A stretch of 53,198 nucleotides of DNA from Verrucomicrobiota bacterium (GCA_002862135.1 PKCI01000041.1:1-53198); one strand, 5' to 3'; shown: positions 35,677-45,435, counted from the stretch's first letter. Program-made: numbers and translations. Notes: generated from the sequence alone by a model not told the origin.

Positions 35677-37833
35677 ATGGCTAGTAATCGCAACAACCTT
35701 GAACTTCTCGGAGAGGATAACATTCCCGGCACCGGTGTCCTCGTGATCCCCAACCGCCTCTCATTTGAGGACCTGTTGCACGTCGAAAAGCAGCTTAGTG
35801 GTCGAAAGCTGGTCTACCTTACTGAGAGCAGCTTGGAATATAACCCGGTGCTTCGGGTGCACTTCGACAAGCCGGATGTAAAGGCGATGGGATTTTCCTC
35901 GGATGAGAAATCCAGGGACGCTTTCAAAAGAGAGCTGCACGACAGCCTCTCGGAGGACAGTGTCATCATTTTCGTGCCTGGTGTCACTCGCACCCGCATG
36001 GGACAGACGGTGACCGTGCCGTCCCAAATTCTCGAATTTCTGACCAGTGCCAGGGCTCCTGTCTTGCCCCTGTTTGTCGATCACCCTGAGGAATCTGCCT
36101 TGTCCGTGGAAAACCGCTCCGATGTGGAGCGCATTGTGCTGTCCTTCGGGGAGTTGCTTCAGCGTGAAGCGGCCAACCTTGCGAATTTTCAGGAGAGCAT
36201 TCTCATCGCGGCCGAGGCCGCCTACTCGCAGCGACCGATCCTGAAGAGCAATCTGGCCTGGGAAATCCTCAAGGGATTGAAGAAACACAGTAAGACGGCG
36301 GAGATTATCGATGGGCTGGACGGTCAGTCGCTTCGTTTTGACAAGTTGCTCGCCGCTGCCATTGTTCTTTCCAGGTATATCAGGGAGGCGACGGATAAGC
36401 CCCGCATCGGGGTGATTCTGCCTCCGGGGAAGGGTGGTATTCTCTGTAATGCTGCAGTGCTTCTGGCCGGCAAGGTTCCGGTGAACCTGAATTTCACAGC
36501 GGGAGATAAAGCGATTGAATCCTGTATTGAGCAGGCTGGCCTGGACAAGTTCATCACCGCGGATCCCTTTGTTCGAAAGATGAGCTCTTTCAACTGGCCG
36601 CCTGGCAAACAGCTTATCCTAATTGACCAGGTGTTGCCTGACTTGAAGCCGAAGATCATTCTCTGGCTGATTCTCTCCAAGATCTTTTCTGCCGGTTTGC
36701 TGGCAGCTCTGCTCAAGGTGCCGAAGCGCGGTGGCAATGAAGAGGCGGTGCTGCTTTTTACTTCCGGAAGCTCCGGCGACCCCAAAGGCGTAGTGCTGTC
36801 CCACCGAAATCTTCTCGCCAACGTGAACCAGTTCGGCGCCCGCATTAACCTGAAGTCGACTGAAAAGGTGCTCGGCTGTCTGCCGCTGTTCCACAGCTTT
36901 GGCTGTACCGTGACGATGTGGTATCCGATGATCGAAGGGGTCAGCGTGGTGACCTATCCCAGTCCGCTCGAAGTGCCAAAGCTGGCTCAGTTGATCGAGA
37001 AGCACAAAGTGAGCCTGCTGCTCGCGACGCCGACCTTCCTGCGGGGGTATTTGCGACGGGCTGAGAAAGAACAGCTCAAGAGCGTGAAACTGGCCATTAC
37101 CGGAGCTGAGAAGCTGCCGAAGAAGGTGGCGGAGGCGTTTGAGGAGCGGTTCAATAAGCCGGTGCTGGAGGGATATGGTTTGACTGAGACTTCCCCGGTG
37201 ACCAATGTGAACATGCCGGACCCGGACGACAGTGAAGTGATGGGCGGCACAGAGGGGCCGACCATTCCCAATCACCGCTTCGGATCTGTGGGCCAGTTCA
37301 TTCCCGGAGTCGCGGTGCGGATCACGGATCCTGACACCCACGAACCCCTTTCGGTCCATACCTCTGGAATGATCTGGGTGAAGGGTGCCAATATTTTTGA
37401 AGGTTATCTTGGTCAGCCCGAGAAAACCGCTTCGGTGATGAAGAGCGGTTGGTTCATGACCGGCGATATTGGTCGCATCGACGAAGACGGTTTCCTTTAC
37501 ATCGAAGGCCGGCTTTCACGGTTCTCCAAGATTGGAGGCGAAATGGTACCGCATGAAACTGTTGAAGATCACATCAACAAGGCACTCGGCCTGACCGATG
37601 ATGAGCGTCGGGTCGCCGTCGTCGGTGTGCCGGACGAAGCCAAGGGCGAAGCGCTGATCCTGCTCAGTTCTGATCCGGATATTGATCTCAAGGAGTTGCG
37701 TAGCAAGCTGACCGAAGAAGGAATCCCTGCTCTCTGGATTCCCAAAAAGATTATCGATGTTGAAGCGATTCCGATCCTCGCTTCCGGAAAGCTTGATATC
37801 AAAAGTTGCGAGGGATTGGCCCGGGATGCCTGA
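35677..37833 (+). CDS. bifunctional acyltransferase-like / acyl-ACP (acyl-CoA) synthetase, Aas-like
   Basis: A 718-residue protein resembling Aas. Residues 1-190 have a PlsC-like acyltransferase fold, but the catalytic HX4D is replaced: NRLSFED has Arg27 where His is needed, and the FPEGTR motif is changed to VPGVTRT. Residues about 195-718 are an AMP-forming acyl-adenylate synthetase: LFTSGSSGDPKGVVLSH (ATP loop), YGLTETSPV, and TGDIGRIDEDG, with a C-terminal catalytic Lys in ILASGKLDIKS. So acyl activation is likely intact while direct acyl transfer probably is not. It stands convergent with typA. Confidence 0.9.
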   Translation: MASNRNNLELLGEDNIPGTGVLVIPNRLSFEDLLHVEKQLSGRKLVYLTESSLEYNPVLRVHFDKPDVKAMGFSSDEKSRDAFKRELHDSLSEDSVIIFVPGVTRTRMGQTVTVPSQILEFLTSARAPVLPLFVDHPEESALSVENRSDVERIVLSFGELLQREAANLANFQESILIAAEAAYSQRPILKSNLAWEILKGLKKHSKTAEIIDGLDGQSLRFDKLLAAAIVLSRYIREATDKPRIGVILPPGKGGILCNAAVLLAGKVPVNLNFTAGDKAIESCIEQAGLDKFITADPFVRKMSSFNWPPGKQLILIDQVLPDLKPKIILWLILSKIFSAGLLAALLKVPKRGGNEEAVLLFTSGSSGDPKGVVLSHRNLLANVNQFGARINLKSTEKVLGCLPLFHSFGCTVTMWYPMIEGVSVVTYPSPLEVPKLAQLIEKHKVSLLLATPTFLRGYLRRAEKEQLKSVKLAITGAEKLPKKVAEAFEERFNKPVLEGYGLTETSPVTNVNMPDPDDSEVMGGTEGPTIPNHRFGSVGQFIPGVAVRITDPDTHEPLSVHTSGMIWVKGANIFEGYLGQPEKTASVMKSGWFMTGDIGRIDEDGFLYIEGRLSRFSKIGGEMVPHETVEDHINKALGLTDDERRVAVVGVPDEAKGEALILLSSDPDIDLKELRSKLTEEGIPALWIPKKIIDVEAIPILASGKLDIKSCEGLARDA

Positions 37834-37897
37834 TGCTGTAAATCCGTGTTTAAGATCGTCGGATGCTGGTCGACCTGAGCCGGTGGGTTTCGTGTGA

Positions 37898-39754
37898 TCA
37901 ACTTGCTGCGGATTCCGCCTCAGATTCTGCTTTCTTTTTAGCTCGTTTGCGTTCGTTGGCATCGAGGATGCGCTTGCGCAGGCGAATGTTCTGCGGCGTA
38001 GCCTCAACAAGCTCGTCAGGTTCGATATACTCAATGGCACGCTCGAGCGAGAAATTGATCGCTGGAGTCAAATTGACGGTCTTGTCGCTTCCGGCAGCAC
38101 GGTGGTTCGTGACGTGCTTGGCCTTGGTCGGATTGACCGGCAAGTCGTCGGTGCGCGGGTTCTCGCCAACAATCATGCCTTCGTAGACATTTTCGCCGGG
38201 GCTGACGAAGAGCTTGCCGCGGGTCTCAATATTGAGCAGCGAATAGTTCATGGCCTCGCCTTTCTCCATCGAAACCAGTGTGCCGGTGTGGCGCGTGCGG
38301 ATGTCCCCGGAGTCGGGGCGGTATTCCTTGAAGAGGTGCGACATGATGCCTTCACCACTGGTGAGGTTGAGCAGTTCGAACTCGAAACCGATGAGACCGC
38401 GAGTCGGAATGGTGAACTCGAGGTTAGTGCGCCCGTTCTTGGCGCTCATCGCTTCGGTCTTTCCCTTGCGGTTGGCGAGAGACTGCATGCAGCCGCCGAC
38501 AGCGTCATCGGGGACTTCGAGGTAAAGGGTTTCAAACGGCTCGTGCATCTTACCGTCGATCTCTCGCTTAATCACGGTAGGGCGGGAGACAAGAACTTCG
38601 TAGCCTTCGCGGCGCATCTGCTCGACGACCACGGCGACCTGCATCGCACCTCGAGCGCTGACCTTGAATTCCCCGGCGCTGGCAGTGTCCTCCACCTTAA
38701 TGGAGACATTGGTGCGGCCTTCGCGGATGAGTCGGTCACGGATTTCGCGGGAAGTAACGCGGTCACCTTCGGTCCCGGCAAAGGGGCCGTCGTTGACGGC
38801 GAAAGACATCATCACTGTAGGTGGATCAATCTCGACGAAGGGAATGTGCTGCGCTTCAGGATCGGAAGCGATAGTTTCACCAATCTCGACATCTTCAAAT
38901 CCTGACAGGCCGACAATATTTCCGGCCACTGCGGTTTCAGCCTCACTGGTGGCGAGGGCGTTGTATTCGAAGACCTTGGAGATCTTGGCGCGCTGCGGTT
39001 TCTCACCGTCGTGGATGCGCCAGACAGTGTCGCCTACGGAGACGGTGCCGGAGAGGATCTTCCCGATCGCGATACGGCCGACGTAGTCAGACCAGTCGAT
39101 GTTGGATACCAGCATGGTGAAGTCGGCTTCAGGATCGACTTGCGGAGCCGGGATGTTCTCCATGATGGCGTCGAGCAACGGCACCATGTCGGAAGCGTTT
39201 TCGTTGGGCTCGACGTCGGCGTATCCGTTCTTAGCGCTACCGTAAAGAAAGGGGGCTTCGAATTGTTCTTCAGTCGCCTCGAGGTCAAGAAAGAGCTCAA
39301 GTACTTTGTCGTGCACTTCGAGGGGTTCGGCGTTGGGGCGGTCGATCTTGTTAACGAAAACGATCGGGGTCAGTCCGGCGGCGAGAGCTTTCTTGAGAAC
39401 GAAGCGGGTCTGGGCTTGGGGGCCTTCGTAGGCGTCCACGACAAGCATGACGCCGTCGACCATCTTCATGACGCGCTCCACTTCTCCGCCGAAGTCGGCG
39501 TGTCCTGGGGTGTCGACGATGTTGATGATGTTGTCGCCCCAGCGAATGGAGGTGTTCTTGGCTTTGATCGTAATGCCTCGCTCACGCTCCTGGTCCATGG
39601 AGTCCATGGCGCGCTCATCCACCGCCTGGTTTTCGCGAAATGAGCCGGCCTGCTTGAGCATCTGATCCACAAGCGTGGTCTTGCCATGGTCAACGTGAGC
39701 GATGATGGCAATATTTCTGATGCGATCCGGGGTGATGGATGGGGGCTCGGACAT
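37898..39754 (-). CDS. typA: ribosome-associated GTPase TypA/BipA
   Basis: A 618-residue translational GTPase. G1 [11 protein letters not shown]2 [13 protein letters not shown]3 DTPGHADF and G4 NKIDRPNA are present. EF-G-like domains III and V follow ([17 protein letters not shown] ... [19 protein letters not shown]) and the C-terminal BipA domain with EYRPDSGD and the basic ending [18 protein letters not shown]. It assists late 50S assembly and stress growth. The start [20 protein letters not shown] is normal. Divergent from tilS. Confidence 0.96.
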   Translation of the reverse strand: MSEPPSITPDRIRNIAIIAHVDHGKTTLVDQMLKQAGSFRENQAVDERAMDSMDQERERGITIKAKNTSIRWGDNIINIVDTPGHADFGGEVERVMKMVDGVMLVVDAYEGPQAQTRFVLKKALAAGLTPIVFVNKIDRPNAEPLEVHDKVLELFLDLEATEEQFEAPFLYGSAKNGYADVEPNENASDMVPLLDAIMENIPAPQVDPEADFTMLVSNIDWSDYVGRIAIGKILSGTVSVGDTVWRIHDGEKPQRAKISKVFEYNALATSEAETAVAGNIVGLSGFEDVEIGETIASDPEAQHIPFVEIDPPTVMMSFAVNDGPFAGTEGDRVTSREIRDRLIREGRTNVSIKVEDTASAGEFKVSARGAMQVAVVVEQMRREGYEVLVSRPTVIKREIDGKMHEPFETLYLEVPDDAVGGCMQSLANRKGKTEAMSAKNGRTNLEFTIPTRGLIGFEFELLNLTSGEGIMSHLFKEYRPDSGDIRTRHTGTLVSMEKGEAMNYSLLNIETRGKLFVSPGENVYEGMIVGENPRTDDLPVNPTKAKHVTNHRAAGSDKTVNLTPAINFSLERAIEYIEPDELVEATPQNIRLRKRILDANERKRAKKKAESEAESAAS

Positions 39755-39899
39755 AACCGCGGGAATGACCGCTCGAAATGCGATAAATCAAGCGGGGAAG
39801 TAGGAATGCTGAAATTCGGTGAAAGGCCCGGAAACCAGGGAAACCGAACAGGGTTGACTGCGAGACCCAACACTGTTGGGTTGTAGCGAGCAGTAAAGG

Positions 39900-40895
39900 G
39901 TGGCTGTGAACGAAATGAAACGGGATCTGAACGATAAGCTGGCAGCGAATCTGCGGGAGTGGATGACGCCGGATCAGCCTTATCTGGTAGCTGTATCGGG
40001 GGGTCGGGATTCCATGGCCCTGCTGCATTTTCTCAAGACGGCGGGATACGAAGATCTTGTGGTCGGGCATGTGAACCATTGCCTTCGCGGCGATGAGTCG
40101 AACACGGATGAGGCGCTGGTGATTGAAACGGCTGAAGAGCTCGGTTTGCCAGTGTTCTCAACGCGCATCGAGGTAAAAGCGGTCGCCGCGGAGCGAAAGC
40201 TGTCCATCGAGACGGCTGCCCGCGAGGTGCGCTACGCCTGGTTTGCGGAGGTGGCGACTGACCAGGATTGCCGGCGCGTGGTCACGGCGCATCATGCCGA
40301 GGACCAGGTGGAAACGGTGCTGATTAACCTGTTCCGTGGATCGGGAAGTCGCGGGATTTCGGGTATGGAGCGTCATTCCTGCCGTGAAGTTGACGGTATC
40401 GGACTGGAGTTGTTTCGACCGCTCCTGGAGGTGGATCGTGCCCGGATTGACGCCTACGTGCAGAGGCAGGGGATTACTTTCCGTGAAGATTCCAGCAATG
40501 CCGGGGCCTTTGCGCTGCGCAACCGGGTGAGGCACCGGTTGCTTCCGGAGGTCGAGTCGATCTTCGGGCGCGACGTGAAAGGGGCTGTCCTGCGGGCCGC
40601 GGACCTGGCGCGTAAAGACGAGGCTTGGATGCAAACAACCGTCGGCGACCTTGCCCTGAGGCTGGCCGATGGGCTCGATGTAAAGCGCTTGCGGGAACTG
40701 CCGGAGGCCCTGCGCGACCGGCTCTTGATCGATTGGCTGAGGGAGCATGGAGTGCCCGACTGCGGCTTTGATGAGGTAGCCCGTGTGGTTGAGGTGGCCA
40801 TTTCGACGGATCGTCCGGCCAAGCTCAGTCTGCCGGGCGACTTTCATGTCCGTCGGCGCGAAGGGGTTCTTTTTCTGGAACCTCCCGGGGAATAG
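39900..40895 (+). CDS. tilS: tRNA(Ile)-lysidine synthetase
   Basis: A 331-residue PP-loop ATPase that converts C34 of the CAU isoleucine tRNA to lysidine. The ATP-pyrophosphate loop is AVSGGRDSMALLHFL, and the second signature is VGHVNHCLRGDESNTDE. The third is VTAHHAEDQVETVLINLFRGSG. The length equals the short form without the C-terminal TilS domain. The start is GTG; either 39900 or 39906 is possible, and the purine-rich AAAGGGTGG just before 39906 favours the second. Divergent from typA and 28 bases before rfbB. Confidence 0.94.
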   Translation: MAVNEMKRDLNDKLAANLREWMTPDQPYLVAVSGGRDSMALLHFLKTAGYEDLVVGHVNHCLRGDESNTDEALVIETAEELGLPVFSTRIEVKAVAAERKLSIETAAREVRYAWFAEVATDQDCRRVVTAHHAEDQVETVLINLFRGSGSRGISGMERHSCREVDGIGLELFRPLLEVDRARIDAYVQRQGITFREDSSNAGAFALRNRVRHRLLPEVESIFGRDVKGAVLRAADLARKDEAWMQTTVGDLALRLADGLDVKRLRELPEALRDRLLIDWLREHGVPDCGFDEVARVVEVAISTDRPAKLSLPGDFHVRRREGVLFLEPPGE

Positions 40896-40923
40896 GCGAT
40901 AGGATGCCGCAGGAACGTAATCG

Positions 40924-41994
40924 ATGGCCTATAGAATTTTAGTGACCGGAGGTGCCGGATTTATCGGATCCAACCTCGTCCATTACCTGTTGGAATCGGC
41001 AGGAACCGATCTTGGTGTGGTGATTGAGCGGGTGGTGACACTCGACAAGCTCACTTACGCTGGAAACCCTGAAAACCTGGCAGGCCTCGGGGGGGAAAAG
41101 CGTCACCGCCTTGTTGAAGGCGATATCTGCGATACGTCGCGAGTCGGCAGCCTAATGGAGAAGGAGGGGATCAATGCAGTGATGCATCTGGCGGCTGAAT
41201 CTCATGTCGACCGGTCCATTGACGCCTCGGCCGAGTTTATTCAGACGAACGTGGTTGGGACGCACAGTTTGCTCAATGCGGCTCGCCTCTGGGCTGAAAA
41301 AGGTGCGGTTGACTTTCGTTTTCTCCACGTTTCGACGGACGAAGTCTACGGATCACTTGGAGCGGAAGATCCGGCGTTTTCGGAAACGACGGCCTATGCG
41401 CCGAACAGTCCTTATTCGGCATCTAAAGCAGGCAGCGACCATCTCGCGCGGGCCTGGTTTCATACTTATGGCTTTCCTGTTATTACCACCAACTGCTCCA
41501 ATAACTACGGTCCACGACAGTTCCCGGAGAAGCTGGTCCCCCTGATGATTCAGAAACTGCGGGCTGGTGAAAAGCTGCCTGTTTACGGTGATGGATCAAA
41601 CGTGAGGGACTGGCTATACGTGAAAGATCATTGCCGTGCCCTCGCTCTCGCGCTGGTTAAAGGGGAGCCCGGGGAAGTCTACAATGTGGGAGGTAAATGT
41701 GAGCTCTCCAACCTTGAAATGGTAAAGGCACTGATCGCAGCGGTCGCGGAAGCTGATGAGGGGGTGTCTTGCGATGACCCGGACGCATTGATCGAGTTTG
41801 TGAAGGATCGTCCCGGACACGACTGGCGTTATGCGATCGATTGCTCGAAAATCGAAACTGAGTTGGGTTGGCAACCGATCGAGTCCTTTGAGTCCGGTAT
41901 TAGAGAGACGGTTGCCTGGTATCTTCAGAACGAAGGGTGGATCAGCCGAATTGAGGACGGCAGTTACCGAGGGGAGCGGTTGGGCCTGAGCTAG
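40924..41994 (+). CDS. rfbB: dTDP-glucose 4,6-dehydratase
   Basis: A 356-residue short-chain dehydrogenase-fold enzyme forming dTDP-4-keto-6-deoxyglucose, the route to dTDP-rhamnose and other sugars. The NAD site is ILVTGGAGFIGSNLVHYL at residues 5-22. The active-site region shows HVSTDEVYGSLG and Y-x-x-x-K in SPYSASKAGSDHL. RPGHDWRYAIDCSKIETELGW is the typical substrate-binding end. No rfbA, rfbC or rfbD sits beside it, so the pathway is split. Closely behind tilS. Confidence 0.95.
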   Translation: MAYRILVTGGAGFIGSNLVHYLLESAGTDLGVVIERVVTLDKLTYAGNPENLAGLGGEKRHRLVEGDICDTSRVGSLMEKEGINAVMHLAAESHVDRSIDASAEFIQTNVVGTHSLLNAARLWAEKGAVDFRFLHVSTDEVYGSLGAEDPAFSETTAYAPNSPYSASKAGSDHLARAWFHTYGFPVITTNCSNNYGPRQFPEKLVPLMIQKLRAGEKLPVYGDGSNVRDWLYVKDHCRALALALVKGEPGEVYNVGGKCELSNLEMVKALIAAVAEADEGVSCDDPDALIEFVKDRPGHDWRYAIDCSKIETELGWQPIESFESGIRETVAWYLQNEGWISRIEDGSYRGERLGLS

Positions 41995-42046
41995 GGCATG
42001 AAGCGGTTATGATCGTGCAGGAGTGTCCCCCTGACTCCGGTAGAGG

Positions 42047-42634
42047 TCAATTATAATTCGGTTTCACACCGAACTCGGTGAGGGCGCAGGTCACTTCGTC
42101 CATGGGCAGGCCAATGACGTTGGTCATGGAACCTTCAATGCGCTCGATGATGTCGGCGCCGTGCTCCTGGGCGGCATAGGCCCCGGCTTTGTCCATGGGA
42201 TTGATCTTTTCGTGGTAGGCCGTCATTTCATCCCCGGTCAACCGCTTGAAGTGGACGTCGGTGACCACATCGAAGCAGCGTTCCCGGCCTTGTCCGCAGT
42301 TCACGAGGGTGACCGCGGTAAACACTTGGTGAGAGCTGCCGTTTAGAGACTCTAGCATCTGCCGGGCTTCGGCGCGGTCGACCGGTTTGGTGAGCACGCG
42401 ATCTCCGAGGAGCACAAGCGTGTCGGCGGCGACAACGACGGCGTCGGGGTGGTGGCTAGCGACTGCCTCTGCTTTGAGCCGCGCGTTCATTTCCGTGAGC
42501 TTACGAATCGGGATCGAGCCGTCTTCGTTTTCCTCGACGTCGGGCATGATCACTTCAAAGTTGAAACCGGCTTCCTTGAGCAGGTCAAATCGACGGGGAG
42601 AACTCGAGGCGAGGATGAGTCTGGAGACAGCCAT
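42047..42634 (-). CDS. maf: Maf-family nucleoside triphosphate pyrophosphatase
   Basis: A 195-residue Maf protein, hydrolysing non-canonical or dTTP/UTP nucleotides to monophosphates. The N-terminal ASSSPRRFDLLKEAGF is the signature; VVVAADTLVLLGDRVLTKP holds the metal-binding Asp; DKAGAYAAQEHGADIIERIEGS and VIGLPMDEV complete the family pattern. It lies 11 bases after the stop of the MBL-fold gene on the same strand and so is probably co-transcribed with it. Confidence 0.95.
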   Translation of the reverse strand: MAVSRLILASSSPRRFDLLKEAGFNFEVIMPDVEENEDGSIPIRKLTEMNARLKAEAVASHHPDAVVVAADTLVLLGDRVLTKPVDRAEARQMLESLNGSSHQVFTAVTLVNCGQGRERCFDVVTDVHFKRLTGDEMTAYHEKINPMDKAGAYAAQEHGADIIERIEGSMTNVIGLPMDEVTCALTEFGVKPNYN

Positions 42635-42645
42635 AAAAATCGAGA

Positions 42646-43479
42646 TTAGCGGAAATCCGCAGCAAAGAAGGGGTTGTTCCGCTTTTCTTCTCCGATACTG
42701 CTCATCGGGCCGTGACCGGGGCAGATGATAGTCTCGTCAGGAAGAGTGAGAATTTTTTCCCGGTTGTTGTTCCAGGCGTCTTCGAACGAAACCATGCCTC
42801 CTCCCATGGATCCGGCAAACATGGCGTCGCCAACTACTGCAACAGGTTTGGATAGCCCCGTTATGTAATAGGTAGTGCCACCCTTGGAGTGGCCACTGGT
42901 GGTGAATGTATAAACGGACAGGCCCTGAATGGAGAAGATGTCTCCTTCGGAGAAGGTTTCGGTTCCCGGCCACGGCTCAGCTTCGTTCGAGTAGATCCCG
43001 GCTCCGGGGCAGGCAGCCTTAAGGCGGTCCAGGTCAGCGATGTGATCGTTGTGAGTGTGGGTGATAAAGATGGAATCGATGGTGACTCCTTCAACCGTGG
43101 CTTTGGCGACCAAGCTTGAACTGTCGGTGCCGGTGTCGAATGCGGCGCCAACCTTTGTTTCCGGGTCCCAGATGAGAAAGGCGTTTACCCGCATGTCGCG
43201 GTAGGGGGTGTTAAAAATTTCGAGGCCATCGATATCGACCGGACGAGGGCGCCAAACCTTGGATGCCGACATGGTCAGGGCACGGGGATCAAGACTGAGC
43301 GCCCCGGCCACTTTTAATAATGCCGGTTCGTCGCAGAATTCGCCGCGGCAGAGGCGGTGGAGAATATCTGGACTGACGCCGGTGGCTTGAGCTAACTCGG
43401 CCTCAGAGATGTGGCGGCCTCGCATGGACTTCGCAATGATGTCCTCAAAGAAGTCTTCAATGGGTATTACAGGGCTCAT
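42646..43479 (-). CDS. MBL-fold metallo-hydrolase with an N-terminal helix-turn-helix-like segment
   Basis: A 277-residue protein with two parts. Residues 15-70 look like an XRE-type helix-turn-helix (ISEAELAQATGVSPDILHRL ... LLKVAGALSLDPRAL). Residues 75-277 are a glyoxalase II-like metallo-beta-lactamase fold: His141, His143, Asp145 and His146 in THTHNDHIADL, His in TSGHSKGGT, Asp in VVGDAMFAGS and His in CPGHGPMSS. The metal site is complete, so it should be a hydrolase. Fusion of a small HTH to an MBL enzyme is not usual; the HTH may bind DNA or just be a dimerisation unit. maf follows 11 bases later. Confidence 0.88.
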   Translation of the reverse strand: MSPVIPIEDFFEDIIAKSMRGRHISEAELAQATGVSPDILHRLCRGEFCDEPALLKVAGALSLDPRALTMSASKVWRPRPVDIDGLEIFNTPYRDMRVNAFLIWDPETKVGAAFDTGTDSSSLVAKATVEGVTIDSIFITHTHNDHIADLDRLKAACPGAGIYSNEAEPWPGTETFSEGDIFSIQGLSVYTFTTSGHSKGGTTYYITGLSKPVAVVGDAMFAGSMGGGMVSFEDAWNNNREKILTLPDETIICPGHGPMSSIGEEKRNNPFFAADFR

Positions 43480-43650
43480 GATGGCAGGATGTTCGGGGCT
43501 CCAGGGAGAAAATCATCTCGATTTGGAAATTTTCTTGTCCCGTTTTTTAAAAAATGGCATTCTGAACGATGGAGGCAGTGTATTTACATTGTATGCTCCT
43601 GCATTAAATGCGCCTTCGGGCATTCATAATTAATAACGAAAGAAAAACTC

Positions 43651-44343
43651 ATGAAACGACACATGAAAAAAGCAGGGGCGTTTACCCTGATCGAATTGTT
43701 GGTGGTGATCGCGATCATTGGCATTCTGGCCAGTGCCGCTATGCCTGCTTACAACGGTATTCAGGAACGAGCCAAGCGCACCAAGGACGTGAACAACATC
43801 AAGCAGATCCTGCTTGGAGCCCGAGCTTTCGCTGCGGATAATGAAGGACTTTATCCGTCCTACGATCCGGATGCTGATTCGGAAGCGGAGTTCAGCACTT
43901 CAACTGACGCCTTCAATGTCCTTATTCCCGACTACATTGACACTGAAATTATTTTCTGGATGCAGACCAAGCACCCTCAAAAGCTTCGTCCCCCACGCGA
44001 GGATGGTGAGCTTTATGATGACGAGAACGTTTATGCCTACGTGAAGGGTCAGACTGACACCAGTTTCAGCCGCTCTCCTCTCGTTGCTGACGGTCTCATG
44101 CAGTCTGCTGGTTCCTACGGTGAATATCACCCCTGGCTGAAGTCCAAGAAGGCTGTGATTGGTTTCTGCGGTGGTCATGTGACCGAAGAGAGGCTCACTT
44201 CTGGCGAGTCCGGTGCGACCGTGAAGAGTAAAGATGGTCTTGTTGAGGATATTTTCACCGAGCGCACTACCAGTGGTGATGGAGGTCGCTCTAGTGGTGG
44301 CTGGCTCGACACTAACCAGGACAACGTTTTGCTTCCGGATTAA
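43651..44343 (+). CDS. type IV pilin-like / type II pseudopilin protein
   Basis: A 230-residue protein with a prepilin leader MKRHMKKAGA before FTLIELLVVIAIIGILASAA. Glu5 after the cleavage point is present. The residue before the Phe is Ala, not the usual Gly. The hydrophobic alpha-helix spans about 12-33. The rest is a soluble GspG/major-pilin-like head typical of Verrucomicrobiota and Planctomycetota pilin-like proteins. No pil or gsp assembly gene is adjacent. A strong intrinsic terminator follows. It is monocistronic. Confidence 0.9.
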   Translation: MKRHMKKAGAFTLIELLVVIAIIGILASAAMPAYNGIQERAKRTKDVNNIKQILLGARAFAADNEGLYPSYDPDADSEAEFSTSTDAFNVLIPDYIDTEIIFWMQTKHPQKLRPPREDGELYDDENVYAYVKGQTDTSFSRSPLVADGLMQSAGSYGEYHPWLKSKKAVIGFCGGHVTEERLTSGESGATVKSKDGLVEDIFTERTTSGDGGRSSGGWLDTNQDNVLLPD

Positions 44344-44381
44344 GCAATGCTAGTTTAACCGAGTTTAAATCCCAAGTCATG

Positions 44382-44416
44382 CCCGGTCAGGTTTTTCCTG
44401 ATCGGGTATTTTTTTT
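44382..44416 (+). terminator. intrinsic terminator of the pilin-like gene
   Basis: CCCGGTCAGG pairs with CCTGATCGGG over ten positions (one G-U) around a five-base T loop and is followed by TATTTTTTTT. It stands about 40 bases after the pilin-like stop and 70 before the next start, so the two genes are separate units. Confidence 0.88.
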
Positions 44417-44486
44417 CGGGAATCAGTCAGGATTGCCGCAAAGAGGGGACTCGTCTTCAGAGAGGTGATGCCCTACATATTAGAGA

Positions 44487-45284
44487 ATGAAAATCCCACA
44501 TATTTCAATTTTTGCCGGATTAGTTATTTTCACATTTTGCTTCAATTCGATCGGCGAGGACAAAGTTGAGGAACTCTTCAACGGTAAGGACCTGACCGGC
44601 TGGAGTGGCAAGGCGGAGAATTGGTCTGTTGTCGACGGTGTTATTGTTGGTAAAACGACAGACGATGATCCGCTGCCCTACAATCAGTTTCTTATCTGGG
44701 AAGGTGGCGAAGTGGAAGATTTTGAGCTGACCGCTGATTTGAAGCTGACAAGCAACGGCAACAACTCGGGCATTCAATACCGCTCTCAGCTTCGCCCGGA
44801 CCTGGGAGAGCAAGTGGTCTCCGGATACCAGTGCGACATGCACCCAGCCGTTTGGGCTAATGGCATGGGTTACCACGAAAAAGGTCGTGGCATTATCTGC
44901 AAGCGCGGCATGAAGGTGGTTATCACGCCTGAAGGTAAGCCCAAGATTGTCGGCGAACTGCCGATGGAGCCTGAGTTCAACACTGGCGAGTGGAACACCT
45001 ATAAGATTACCGCGAAAGGCAATCATATCGTTCACGAGATCAACGGGGTGCAAACGGTTGAAATGGTCGACCATGATGAAAAAGGCCGTGCTCTCAGTGG
45101 GCTGATCGCTTTCCAGATTCACAAAGGGGCGGCCATGAAGATCGAGATTCGCAACGTTACCTTGAAGCGTCAGCCCAAGGCTGATCTCCTTTCTCCCGAT
45201 GAAACGCCGATTCCCGAGGGCGCTGCCGATGTGAATCCTCCCAGAAAACCAAAAGGTAAGGGTAAGGCGAAAGCCAAGGGGTAA
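44487..45284 (+). CDS. secreted DUF1080 (3-keto-disaccharide hydrolase-type) protein
   Basis: A 265-residue exported protein. A signal peptide covers about residues 1-23 (ISIFAGLVIFTFCFNSIGED). The whole body is a DUF1080 domain: VEELFNGKDLTGWSGKAENW at the front, SNGNNSGIQYRSQ in the middle and the end GLIAFQIHKGAAMKIEIRN. Proteins of this family cleave 3-keto-glycosides or bind glycans in the periplasm. The C-terminal tail is basic and repetitive (KPKGKGKAKAKG). It is followed by an intrinsic terminator. Confidence 0.93.
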   Translation: MKIPHISIFAGLVIFTFCFNSIGEDKVEELFNGKDLTGWSGKAENWSVVDGVIVGKTTDDDPLPYNQFLIWEGGEVEDFELTADLKLTSNGNNSGIQYRSQLRPDLGEQVVSGYQCDMHPAVWANGMGYHEKGRGIICKRGMKVVITPEGKPKIVGELPMEPEFNTGEWNTYKITAKGNHIVHEINGVQTVEMVDHDEKGRALSGLIAFQIHKGAAMKIEIRNVTLKRQPKADLLSPDETPIPEGAADVNPPRKPKGKGKAKAKG

Positions 45285-45380
45285 GCTGGGGATCTACCGG
45301 GCAGGCGGGGAAATAGTAGTTTGCGGTGCTGGATTCGGCTGCTGCGGGACCTATCTCAAAGCAGCCTCATCCACCCGATA

Positions 45381-45406
45381 ATGCGAGCAAACGCTCGCAT
45401 TTTTTT
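45381..45406 (+). terminator. intrinsic terminator of the DUF1080 gene
   Basis: ATGCGAGC pairs with GCTCGCAT around AAAC and is followed by seven T. It lies about 100 bases after the DUF1080 stop and only 30 bases before the likely start of the MFS gene, so little room remains for a promoter of that gene downstream of it. Confidence 0.85.
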
Positions 45407-45435
45407 ATGTGAGCGTTATCGAAGGGTCGCCCTCA

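Noticed and set aside
45409-45435. GTG start for the MFS gene
   Set aside because: It lies directly after the terminator T-run without a ribosome binding site, while ATG 45436 has GAAGGG nine bases before it.
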